Positions 1 to 6,067 of a stretch of 17,455 bases of DNA are shown here, in pieces; the stretch's first letter is position 1, and each line of letters begins with the position of its first letter. A program made the position numbers and the translations under genes. Under the pieces are notes generated by a model, which was not told the origin of the DNA, did not search any database, and was given only the letters and a program-made list of their open reading frames with translations. The stretch comes from Chloroflexota bacterium. GTDB lineage: Bacteria > Chloroflexota > Anaerolineae > Anaerolineales > Anaerolineaceae. Location: NCBI GenBank assembly GCA_023434145.1, contig JAEYTI010000058.1, positions 1 to 17,455 of the forward strand, read 5' to 3'.

Positions 1-1
1 G

Positions 2-1366
2 GTGCGCGCAGCCCGCGATCTCAGCGCCGATTATGCGCACGACGCCATGATAGGGCTGCGCCAGATGCCGGAAGTAATGGTTGAGCCTGTCTCGACACAC
101 GAAGTCTCCGCGATTTTGCGATATGCATACGAGCAAGCCATTCCGGTCACCGCACGCGGACAGGGCACAGGGCTGGCAGGTGGGGCGGTCCCGCTGCAAG
201 GGGGAATCCTGCTCAATCTATGCCGCATGAATCGCGTGCTCGATCTGGATGAGGAGAACTTAACCCTTACCGTAGAGCCAGGCGTGCTTCTGGCGGATAT
301 CTACACTCTCGTGGAGCAGCATGATCTGTTTTACCCGGTTAATCCTGGTCAGAAATGCGCTACCATTGGCGGAAACGTGGCGACAAACGCCGGCGGCATG
401 TCAGCGGTGAAGTACGGCGTGACGCGCGACTACGTGCGCGGGCTGGAAGTGGTGCTGGCAGACGGCGACGTAATCCAAACAGGCGGCAAGATTGGCAAGA
501 ACAGTTCCGGGTACAGCCTCAAAGACCTGTTGGTAGGGTCAGAAGGCACGCTTGGGATCGTGACGAAGATCGTCTTGCGCCTGCTGCCGCTACCCCGGCA
601 CACAGCGACGCTGCTGGCGGCTTTTGTAGGGCTGCCAGAGGCAGTCCGTGCGGTGCCCGAGATCATTAAGGCGAAGGTTAACCCACGCGCGCTGGAATTC
701 GTTGAGCCTGATTTTGTTCATGCCGCGGAGACGTACCTGGGCATGGGCCAGAATTCGCCATTTTTCTTCCCGAATGTTGCGGATGCTACGGGCATTGGGG
801 CATACCTGCTGCTGATGTTGGATGGATGCTCGATCGAGGCCATCGAACAGGAACGTGACCGCGCGGTACGGGCTATCCAGGAATCTGGGGCGTTGGGTGT
901 TGATATCTGCGACGAACAGCGCAGCACGGAGATTTGGCGGGCGCGCGGGGCGTTTGTGGATGCCATACAAGCCTCCACGACCCAAATGGAACAGTGTGAC
1001 CTGGTCGTGCCGCGCACGGAACTGGCGGAGTTTGTCGTGTACGCCCGCAAGCTGCAAGAGAAGTTTGGCGTGCGAATCAAAACCTTTGGCCATGCGGGTG
1101 ACGGCAACCTGCACATCTACGTTCTACGCGATCAGCTTGACCAGGACGACTGGAGCCGGCGTCTATCGCTGGTGTTCGATTGCCTGTACCGCAGGGCGGA
1201 AGAATTGGGCGGGCAGGTCTCTGGCGAGCACGGAATCGGGTACGCCAAGCGCAAATTCCTGGAAGAAACGGCTGGCGTGGCAGTAATGGATGTGATGCGC
1301 AAGATCAAAGCCGCCATGGATCCCAAGGGCATCCTCAACCCGGGGAAGATCGTCTACTATCCATGA
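2..1366 (+). CDS. FAD-linked oxidase, GlcD/D-lactate dehydrogenase type (5' end missing)
   Basis: Flavoprotein of the GlcD/D-lactate dehydrogenase family, which oxidises 2-hydroxyacids such as glycolate or D-lactate to 2-oxoacids. The visible 454 residues start inside the N-terminal FAD-binding (PCMH-type) domain. The FAD-contacting loop ARGQGTGLAGGAVP is at residues 51-64, followed by PGQKCATIGGNVATNAGG (115-132) and GSEGTLGIVT (179-188). The C-terminal FAD-oxidase domain has FGHAGDGNLH (362-371), SGEHGIG (407-413) and the terminal GILNPGKI (443-450). Compared with complete homologues, a few tens of N-terminal residues should lie upstream of the window. The GTG at position 2 is therefore not taken as the start. 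No iron-sulfur partner (GlcF-like) follows, so it may act alone. Family is secure; substrate cannot be read from the sequence. Confidence 0.93.
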   Translation: MRAARDLSADYAHDAMIGLRQMPEVMVEPVSTHEVSAILRYAYEQAIPVTARGQGTGLAGGAVPLQGGILLNLCRMNRVLDLDEENLTLTVEPGVLLADIYTLVEQHDLFYPVNPGQKCATIGGNVATNAGGMSAVKYGVTRDYVRGLEVVLADGDVIQTGGKIGKNSSGYSLKDLLVGSEGTLGIVTKIVLRLLPLPRHTATLLAAFVGLPEAVRAVPEIIKAKVNPRALEFVEPDFVHAAETYLGMGQNSPFFFPNVADATGIGAYLLLMLDGCSIEAIEQERDRAVRAIQESGALGVDICDEQRSTEIWRARGAFVDAIQASTTQMEQCDLVVPRTELAEFVVYARKLQEKFGVRIKTFGHAGDGNLHIYVLRDQLDQDDWSRRLSLVFDCLYRRAEELGGQVSGEHGIGYAKRKFLEETAGVAVMDVMRKIKAAMDPKGILNPGKIVYYP

Positions 1367-1369
1367 AGC

Positions 1370-1439
1370 TTCTATGAGAAAATCCATTCGCGGGGTTGTG
1401 CTACGTAGCACAACCCCGCGAATGGATTTTCTCATAGAA
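1370..1439. repeat. Perfect 70-bp palindrome between convergent genes
   Basis: Two 35-base arms (1370-1404 and 1405-1439) are exact reverse complements with no spacer; the centre reads GTGCTACGTAGCAC. It begins 3 bases after the oxidase stop codon and ends 11 bases short of the stop codon of the convergent sugar kinase. RNA from either strand would form an extremely stable hairpin. Neither side has the run of U expected of a classical intrinsic terminator, so it is either a U-less terminator or a 3'-end stabiliser shared by the two genes. Confidence 0.85.
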
Positions 1440-1450
1440 ACAAGGCCCTA

Positions 1451-2383
1451 TTAAATATCCCGAATTTGCACCTGATTGGCGAAGGCGTCCAATGCTGCCT
1501 GATCGGGCAATTGGCGGTTGGGTGACGTAATTGCGCTCACTGAGAAGGCGGTGGCCAGCCGGGCGCAACTTGCCAGATCCAGATCCCGGCTTTGCCCGGC
1601 AAGCAGCCCGGCAACCAGCGCATCGCCCGCGCCGACGGTGCTGAGCACCGGAACGTCCGGCGGAACGGCGTGCAGCGAGCCATCGCGGGTAATAAACAGC
1701 GCGCCTCGCCGGCCCATCGAGACGACGACCAGTTGGATACCGGTCTCGATCAGGCGCAGTGCGGCAGCTTTTGCAGTCTGCTCATCGCTGACCGCGCCGC
1801 CCACCAGCTCTTGCAGTTCTACCCGGTTGGGCTTCACCATGTCGGGCACGGCACGGATGCCCTCCCGCAGGCCTGTACCCGAGGAATCAAGCAGGCAGCG
1901 CGCGCCCTGATCCTTGAGCATGCGGATAATCTGCGCGTACAGGTCCCCGGGCACGCCGGGCGGCAGGCTGCCGGTCAGCACAAACAAGTCACAGGCAGCC
2001 GTCATTTGGCGCAGCGTTTGCAGCAGCAGATCAACCGCCTCGGGCGCGGGCGTGATGCCAGGAAGATTGATATCGGTGGTCTGCCGGGCATTTTCGTCCA
2101 CGATCTTCACACAAATTCGTGTTTGCCCAGGGATGCGGATGCAGCGGTCCTCAATGCGCTTGCGCTGAAAGAGATCTTCAAACAGCGCGGCGTTTTCGCG
2201 ACCCAAAAAACCGGTGATCACCACCGGCAGGCCATAATCGGCGAGGAAGGACGCCACGTTTACACCCTTTCCACCCGCGTCAAAGCGGATGGAGTTGCCG
2301 CGGTTCACGGCATCCACGCGAAAGCGGCTGAGCCGCACCGTCTGATCGACAGCAGGGTTGAGGGATATAGTTGCGATAGGCAC
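1451..2383 (-). CDS. PfkB-family hexose-phosphate kinase (1-phosphofructokinase/tagatose-6-phosphate kinase group)
   Basis: A 310-residue ribokinase-fold kinase, the usual length for the 1-phosphofructokinase group (FruK, LacC, PfkB). It phosphorylates a sugar phosphate with ATP. The N-terminal SLNPAVDQTVRL (7-18) and the sugar-binding DAGGKGVNVA (35-44) are diagnostic of this group. TGSLPPGVP (137-145) and the second PfkB signature TVGAGDALVAG (249-259), with catalytic Asp254, are intact. The open frame continues far upstream, but the family's N-terminus and a perfect TATAAT box ending 6 bases before it place the start at GTG 2383, apparently on a leaderless mRNA. No PTS genes are nearby, so fructose-1-phosphate, fructose-6-phosphate and tagatose-6-phosphate all remain possible substrates. 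Confidence 0.9.
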   Translation of the reverse strand: MPIATISLNPAVDQTVRLSRFRVDAVNRGNSIRFDAGGKGVNVASFLADYGLPVVITGFLGRENAALFEDLFQRKRIEDRCIRIPGQTRICVKIVDENARQTTDINLPGITPAPEAVDLLLQTLRQMTAACDLFVLTGSLPPGVPGDLYAQIIRMLKDQGARCLLDSSGTGLREGIRAVPDMVKPNRVELQELVGGAVSDEQTAKAAALRLIETGIQLVVVSMGRRGALFITRDGSLHAVPPDVPVLSTVGAGDALVAGLLAGQSRDLDLASCARLATAFSVSAITSPNRQLPDQAALDAFANQVQIRDI

Positions 2384-2389
2384 TCCAAA

Positions 2390-2395
2390 ATTATA
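2390..2395 (-). promoter_or_regulatory. -10 box TATAAT of a leaderless promoter for the sugar kinase
   Basis: The minus strand reads TATAAT at 2395-2390, then six bases, then the GTG start at 2383. A transcript started the usual 6-7 bases after the hexamer would begin at the start codon, so the mRNA would have no leader and no Shine-Dalgarno site. No good -35 hexamer is visible at 16-18 bases. Confidence 0.6.
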
Positions 2396-2406
2396 GACGA
2401 TCTGGA

Positions 2407-2412
2407 TATAAT
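2407..2412 (+). promoter_or_regulatory. -10 box TATAAT, candidate promoter for the NTF2-like/peptidase pair
   Basis: A perfect TATAAT faces the plus-strand genes, 11 bases from the oppositely oriented TATAAT of the sugar kinase. The -35 region is poor. Transcription from here would start near 2419 and give a leader of about 180 bases holding both hairpins at 2425-2581. Confidence 0.4.
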
Positions 2413-2424
2413 TGAAGAACAAAT

Positions 2425-2486
2425 GCGCTTTGGGAATTGCCCTGGCTGCGAGGATGCCTCCGCAGCCAGGGCAATTCCCAAAGCGC
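2425..2486. repeat. 26-bp perfect inverted repeat in the divergent intergenic region
   Basis: Arms at 2425-2450 and 2461-2486 match perfectly around a 10-base centre, which can itself pair as GAGG/CCTC. It lies between the 5' ends of divergent genes, so it cannot be a 3'-end terminator of either neighbour. If the plus-strand promoter at 2407-2412 is used, the hairpin begins about 6 bases into the transcript. Confidence 0.8.
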
Positions 2487-2516
2487 CAGGGAAAATGGAG
2501 GGGGAACAATACCAGG

Positions 2517-2581
2517 GGTGCATTGCGTACCGTGGTGTTTGGCTGAACCAATTCAGCCAAACACCACGGTACGCAATCACC
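2517..2581. repeat. Second 26-bp hairpin, immediately upstream of a ribosome binding site
   Basis: Perfect arms at 2522-2547 and 2552-2577 enclose the 4-base loop CCAA. The stem extends as GGTG/CACC (2517-2520 with 2578-2581) across a one-base bulge at 2521. Its foot ends 4 bases before the AGGAG Shine-Dalgarno site (2586-2590) of the next gene. This could protect the 5' end of the message or affect ribosome access. Its sequence is unrelated to the hairpin at 2425-2486, but the arm length is the same. Confidence 0.8.
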
Positions 2582-2599
2582 AGACAGGAGAATTCTCAT

Positions 2600-3010
2600 A
2601 TGGAAAACGAATCTGGGATTTCGCCGGACTATTTGCCAATGGACCCCAAGCGCCTGCTGGAGCGGTTCCATACGGCTCTCAACACGCGCGATCTCACCAA
2701 TCTGGTCCACCTGCTGCAGGTCGATTTTGAGCAGTTCCGCATTGGCCAGCCCGAACGCAACACCGTTGGAATTGAGGCAGCGCGCCAGGAATGGGAACGG
2801 ATGTTCACCACCTTCACCGATTTTCGGGCAGACCTGGTGCGGCAGGCGATTGAAGGCAACGTGATCTGGTCGGAATGGCGTTTTTCGGGCCGGCACAGCT
2901 CTGGCCAGGGCGGTGATCTACGCCAGGAAGGAATCATCATCCTTGGTGTCGAGGAAGGTCTGATCGCCTGGACTCGAACATATCTGGTGGATGTAGCAGC
3001 GGAGGGCTAA
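2600..3010 (+). CDS. NTF2/SnoaL-like small protein
   Basis: A 136-residue protein with the layout of the NTF2/SnoaL-like cone fold. An N-terminal helix pair (LLERFHTALNTRDLTNLVHLL, about residues 19-39) is followed by strands including IWSEWRFSGRH (about 89-99) and a closing strand, GLIAWTRTYLVD. Such proteins are often small isomerases, hydrolases or binding proteins; no catalytic residues can be assigned here. The ATG at 2600 is preceded by AGGAG at 2586-2590 with 9-base spacing. The frame is open upstream, but that extension runs through hairpin DNA and antisense of another gene. The stop overlaps the next start (TAATG at 3008-3012), so it is co-translated with the peptidase. Confidence 0.75.
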   Translation: MENESGISPDYLPMDPKRLLERFHTALNTRDLTNLVHLLQVDFEQFRIGQPERNTVGIEAARQEWERMFTTFTDFRADLVRQAIEGNVIWSEWRFSGRHSSGQGGDLRQEGIIILGVEEGLIAWTRTYLVDVAAEG

Positions 3011-4113
3011 TGGGGTCGCTCAAAGAGCGAAAGCAGAATGGGCGGGCGCGCCTGCGCGACCTGGGAATTACGATTGGAACGTACCCGATTGGACGCTACA
3101 ACGCAATCACTGACGTTCCGGGGGTTCTGGTCGGGCAAAAGACGTGTATCGCGGATACACCGCATACCATACGCACAGGGCTCACGGTCATCCGGCCCCG
3201 GAATGGCAAAATTCACGATGATTATCCCTTCGCGGGGGTCTTCTCCTTCAACGGTGTTGGCGAAATGACCGGGATCCCCCTGATCGAAGAATGGGGCGTT
3301 CTCACCTCGCCCATTGTGCTCACCAATACCGATCAGGTGGGCATGGCGCGTGATGCGCTGGCCCGGTTTGGCTCAACCATCCAGGGTGATGGATTTGCCT
3401 ATAAGCTGGGTGTGGTCGCCGAGACCTATGATGGCGTGTTGAATGATATCGATAAATTCGCGCTCACCGAGCAGGATGTTTTAGAAGCAATGGAGAAAGC
3501 GTCCAGCGGCCCGGTCGCCGAGGGGAATGTTGGCGGCGGCACCGGCATGACTTGCTACGACTTTAAGGGAGGTATCGGCACCTCTTCGCGCATCGTCACC
3601 TTTGACGAGCGAAAATACACAATCGGCGTTTTGGTACAAGCCAACCACGGCTCGCGCCATCACCTGGTCGTGGATGGTGTGCCGGTGGGCCGGGAACTTC
3701 CGGCGCAAAAGATTCCAACGCCTGGCAGGTCTGGCAAAGATTTAAGCTCGATCATCGTCATTATTGCCACAGATGCGCCACTGCTGCCCGGGCAGTGCAA
3801 ACGGCTGGCCCGGAGGGCAACCATTGGTATGGCGCGTACCGGCGGCGTGGGCTGCGATACCAGCGGCGATATCTTCCTCTGTTTTGCCACCGGCAACCAT
3901 TACGACCCGCACGAAAAGCGCCGCGTTATCAAGCTCAATATGCTGCACCAGGATCAGATGGACCCGATGATTGAGGCGACCACCGAGGCCGTGGAAGAGG
4001 CCATCCTCAATGCGCTCACCGCCGCCGAGACGATGGTGGGCTACAAGGGGCACACCGCCTATGCCCTGCCGCTGGAGGAGTTAAAAGCCATCATGAGTAA
4101 GTACCGCCCTTGA
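3010..4113 (+). CDS. P1-family (DmpA-type) aminopeptidase / beta-aminopeptidase
   Basis: A 367-residue member of peptidase family S58/P1 (DmpA, BapA). These Ntn-hydrolases cleave their own chain to free an N-terminal serine nucleophile, then remove N-terminal D-, L- or beta-amino acids from peptides and amides. Family hallmarks are present in order: ITDVPGVLVG (33-42), VLTNTDQVGM (103-112), EGNVGGGTGM (171-180), FKGGIGTSSR (185-194), VLVQANHG (207-214), SSIIVIIATDAPLLP (246-260) and RLARRATIGMARTGG (265-279). By family comparison the nucleophile is Ser247 and the oxyanion-hole asparagine is Asn212. The residue before the scissile bond is Ser246, where DmpA has Gly. No signal peptide is seen, so it is cytoplasmic. 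It is translationally coupled to the upstream NTF2-like gene. Confidence 0.92.
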   Translation: MGSLKERKQNGRARLRDLGITIGTYPIGRYNAITDVPGVLVGQKTCIADTPHTIRTGLTVIRPRNGKIHDDYPFAGVFSFNGVGEMTGIPLIEEWGVLTSPIVLTNTDQVGMARDALARFGSTIQGDGFAYKLGVVAETYDGVLNDIDKFALTEQDVLEAMEKASSGPVAEGNVGGGTGMTCYDFKGGIGTSSRIVTFDERKYTIGVLVQANHGSRHHLVVDGVPVGRELPAQKIPTPGRSGKDLSSIIVIIATDAPLLPGQCKRLARRATIGMARTGGVGCDTSGDIFLCFATGNHYDPHEKRRVIKLNMLHQDQMDPMIEATTEAVEEAILNALTAAETMVGYKGHTAYALPLEELKAIMSKYRP

Positions 4114-4125
4114 TAGTGATCTTTC

Positions 4126-4299
4126 GCAACTATTCAGCCCTGTCGGGCTGCTGGCTTGAAACGCGCTCCCTACGGGAGCGTAGAAGGGAAATGTGGGCAT
4201 TTTGAAAACGCTTCGCGTTTTCAAAATGCCCACATTTCCCTTTCATAGGCGGGCGGAGCCCGCAATTCATAAAAAAAACCCCTGCGGCTGAGCAGTTAC
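4126..4299. mobile_element. 174-bp MITE-like element with 8-bp target duplication, possibly IS66-related
   Basis: The left end GCAACTATTCAGCC (4126-4139) and the reverse complement of the right end, GTAACTGCTCAGCC (from 4299-4286), agree at 11 of 14 positions. Directly outside both ends is the same octamer GATCTTTC (4118-4125 and 4300-4307), as expected for a target-site duplication. There is no open frame for a transposase. The interior is almost all hairpins: 4135-4150, 4164-4180, a 28-bp stem at 4184-4242, and 4249-4263. Removing the element restores continuous sequence from the peptidase stop into the palindrome at 4304-4351. GTAA-type ends with 8-bp duplications are known for IS66-family elements, so a non-autonomous IS66 derivative is the best guess; the family is uncertain. 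Confidence 0.75.
4184..4242. repeat. 28-bp perfect hairpin inside the MITE-like element
   Basis: Arms 4184-4211 and 4215-4242 are perfectly complementary around the loop TTC; the tip reads AACGCTTCGCGTT. It makes up the core of the element at 4126-4299. No U-tract follows on either strand. Confidence 0.8.
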
Positions 4300-4303
4300 G
4301 ATC

Positions 4304-4351
4304 TTTCATAACACAACACCCCAGCACGTGCTGGGGTGTTGTGTTATGAAA
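4304..4351. repeat. Perfect 48-bp palindrome between the peptidase and pckA
   Basis: Arms of 24 bases (4304-4327 and 4328-4351) are exact reverse complements with no spacer; the centre reads CAGCACGTGCTG. Its left foot overlaps the right-hand target duplication of the MITE-like element. If that element is removed, the palindrome starts 8 bases after the peptidase stop, like the other palindromes here. It probably marks the 3' ends of the convergent peptidase and pckA transcripts; pckA stops 28 bases away. Confidence 0.85.
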
Positions 4352-4379
4352 CAAAGTCGCGCGCCACAAACGTGAAGTG

Positions 4380-5993
4380 TTATAAATCCAGGTGATGCGG
4401 CCCGGCTTCAGTCACCGCGGCGGGGACGGAGTCGGCGAACTGCTCGAAGTTTTTCTCGAAGCGTTTAATCAACGCCTGTGCGGCGTGGCGATAATTCTCG
4501 GGATCCGTCCAGGTTTTGATCGGGGAGAGCATGTCGTTCGGTACACCGGGGCATTCGCGGGGAATCCACAGTCCAAAACATTCGTCCTGATAGTATTCTA
4601 CATCATCCAGATGATGGGTCAGCGCGGCTTTGACCATCGCGCGCGTATATGGCAGCATGATGCGCGTGCCAACACCATGCGGCCCGCCCGTCCATCCGGT
4701 GTTGATCAGCCAGACCTTCACATTCCCATTCATGATCTTCTCGCCCAGCAGGTCGGCGTACACGTGCGGGTGCAGCGGCAGGAACGGCGCGCCAAAACAG
4801 GCCGAGAAGGTGGCCTGCGGCTCGCTGCCCAGGCCCTTTTCGGTGCCTGCCAGTTTCGAGGTGTAGCCCGAGAGGAAGTAATACATAGCCTGCTCAGGGG
4901 TCAACTTTGCCAGCGGGGGCATTACACCAAAGGCATCGGCGGTGAGGAAGAAGATGTTCTCCGGCTCGCCGGCCCGGCCTTCCGGAATGTGATTGGGGAT
5001 GAAGTCGATTGGGTAAGCGCCGCGGGTGTTCTCGGTCAGCGAGGCGTCGTCGAAATCAGGGCGGCGCGAGTTGTGATCGATCACCACGTTCTCAAGCACG
5101 GCGCTAAAACGGTTTACCGCGGACCAAATCAACGGCTCAAGCTTGGGGCTCAAGCGAATAGTCTTGGCGTAACAGCCGCCTTCAAAGTTAAAGACGCTGT
5201 CGGCAGACCAACCATGCTCGTCGTCGCCAATCAGCCGGCGGTCAGGATCTGAAGAGAGGGTGGTCTTGCCGGTGCCGGAAAGGCCGAAAAACAGCGCAAC
5301 GTCGCCTTTCTTGCCGACATTGGCCGAGCAGTGCATCGAGAGGATCTCCTGGCGGGGCAGTAGATAATTCATTACGCTGAAGATGGCCTTTTTGATCTCA
5401 CCCGCATAGCTGGTGCCGCCGATCAGCACCAGGTTCTGGGTGAAGTCAAAGGCGATGACTGTGTTGGAATTGGTGCCATCCTCTTCGGGCTCCGCGAAGA
5501 AATCGGGGCAGTGGATAACGGTGTAATCGGGGGTAAACTGCGCAATCTCACGCCGGGTAAGGCGGCGGAACAGGTTGTGAGCAAACAGGCTTGCCCAGGC
5601 TTTCTCGGAAACAACGCGAACGGAAATGCTGCTATCTGGATGCGCCCCAACGCGCACATCCTGCACGAACACGTCGCGGCCTTGCAGGTAGGCACGCATT
5701 TTTTTCAAGAGCTGCTGGAACTTATCTGGCTCGAGCGGTTGGTTCACCTTGCCCCACCAGATATCTTCCTCCTCAAGCTCGATGGTGTGCGAAAGGAATT
5801 TATCATTGGGCGACCGGCCGGTATGCTTCCCGGTATTTACGAGCAGCGCACCCGTGGAAGCCAGCTCGCCTTCTCTACGCATGATCGCCTGCTCCATTAG
5901 CTCAGCGGGGGTCAAGTTCCAAAAGACGGTTTTGAGATTGCGTAAACCGTGATTCTCCAGTCCATTCGGGCCGGATAATCCAATGCTCTGCAT
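4380..5993 (-). CDS. pckA: Phosphoenolpyruvate carboxykinase (ATP)
   Basis: Converts oxaloacetate and ATP to phosphoenolpyruvate, CO2 and ADP, the first committed step of gluconeogenesis, in the cytosol. The 537-residue length is normal for the ATP-dependent enzyme. HTGRSPNDKF (57-66) holds the substrate arginine Arg60. GGTSYAGEIKK (192-202) and SMHCSANVG (219-227) supply the metal-ligand lysine and histidine (Lys202 and His221 by family comparison). GLSGTGKTTLSSDP (237-250) is the phosphate-binding loop, LIGDDEHGW (254-262) the second metal site, and ENTRGAYPI (321-329) holds the active-site Arg324. ATG 5993 is preceded by AAGGAG with a spacing of about 9 bases. The upstream lipoprotein gene ends 74 bases away on the same strand, with no obvious terminator between them. 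All key residues are intact. Confidence 0.98.
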   Translation of the reverse strand: MQSIGLSGPNGLENHGLRNLKTVFWNLTPAELMEQAIMRREGELASTGALLVNTGKHTGRSPNDKFLSHTIELEEEDIWWGKVNQPLEPDKFQQLLKKMRAYLQGRDVFVQDVRVGAHPDSSISVRVVSEKAWASLFAHNLFRRLTRREIAQFTPDYTVIHCPDFFAEPEEDGTNSNTVIAFDFTQNLVLIGGTSYAGEIKKAIFSVMNYLLPRQEILSMHCSANVGKKGDVALFFGLSGTGKTTLSSDPDRRLIGDDEHGWSADSVFNFEGGCYAKTIRLSPKLEPLIWSAVNRFSAVLENVVIDHNSRRPDFDDASLTENTRGAYPIDFIPNHIPEGRAGEPENIFFLTADAFGVMPPLAKLTPEQAMYYFLSGYTSKLAGTEKGLGSEPQATFSACFGAPFLPLHPHVYADLLGEKIMNGNVKVWLINTGWTGGPHGVGTRIMLPYTRAMVKAALTHHLDDVEYYQDECFGLWIPRECPGVPNDMLSPIKTWTDPENYRHAAQALIKRFEKNFEQFADSVPAAVTEAGPHHLDL

Positions 5994-6067
5994 ATTTTCT
6001 CTCTCCTTAGTCAGTTGGTCGTATCTCGATTACAGCAGATTGTGTGTCGTGCCTATGGAACCTACCG

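Noticed and set aside
1592..2599. Long plus-strand open frame preceding the NTF2-like gene
   Set aside because: It is antisense to the well-supported sugar kinase, has low-complexity composition, and lacks a ribosome site. The real start is ATG 2600 with AGGAG.
2384..2896. N-terminal extension of the sugar kinase frame to 481 residues
   Set aside because: The extension reads through two hairpins and the antisense of the NTF2-like gene. The family N-terminus and a TATAAT box place the start at 2383.
4392..5252. 286-codon plus-strand open frame
   Set aside because: Entirely antisense to pckA, whose catalytic motifs are all intact; no family resemblance.
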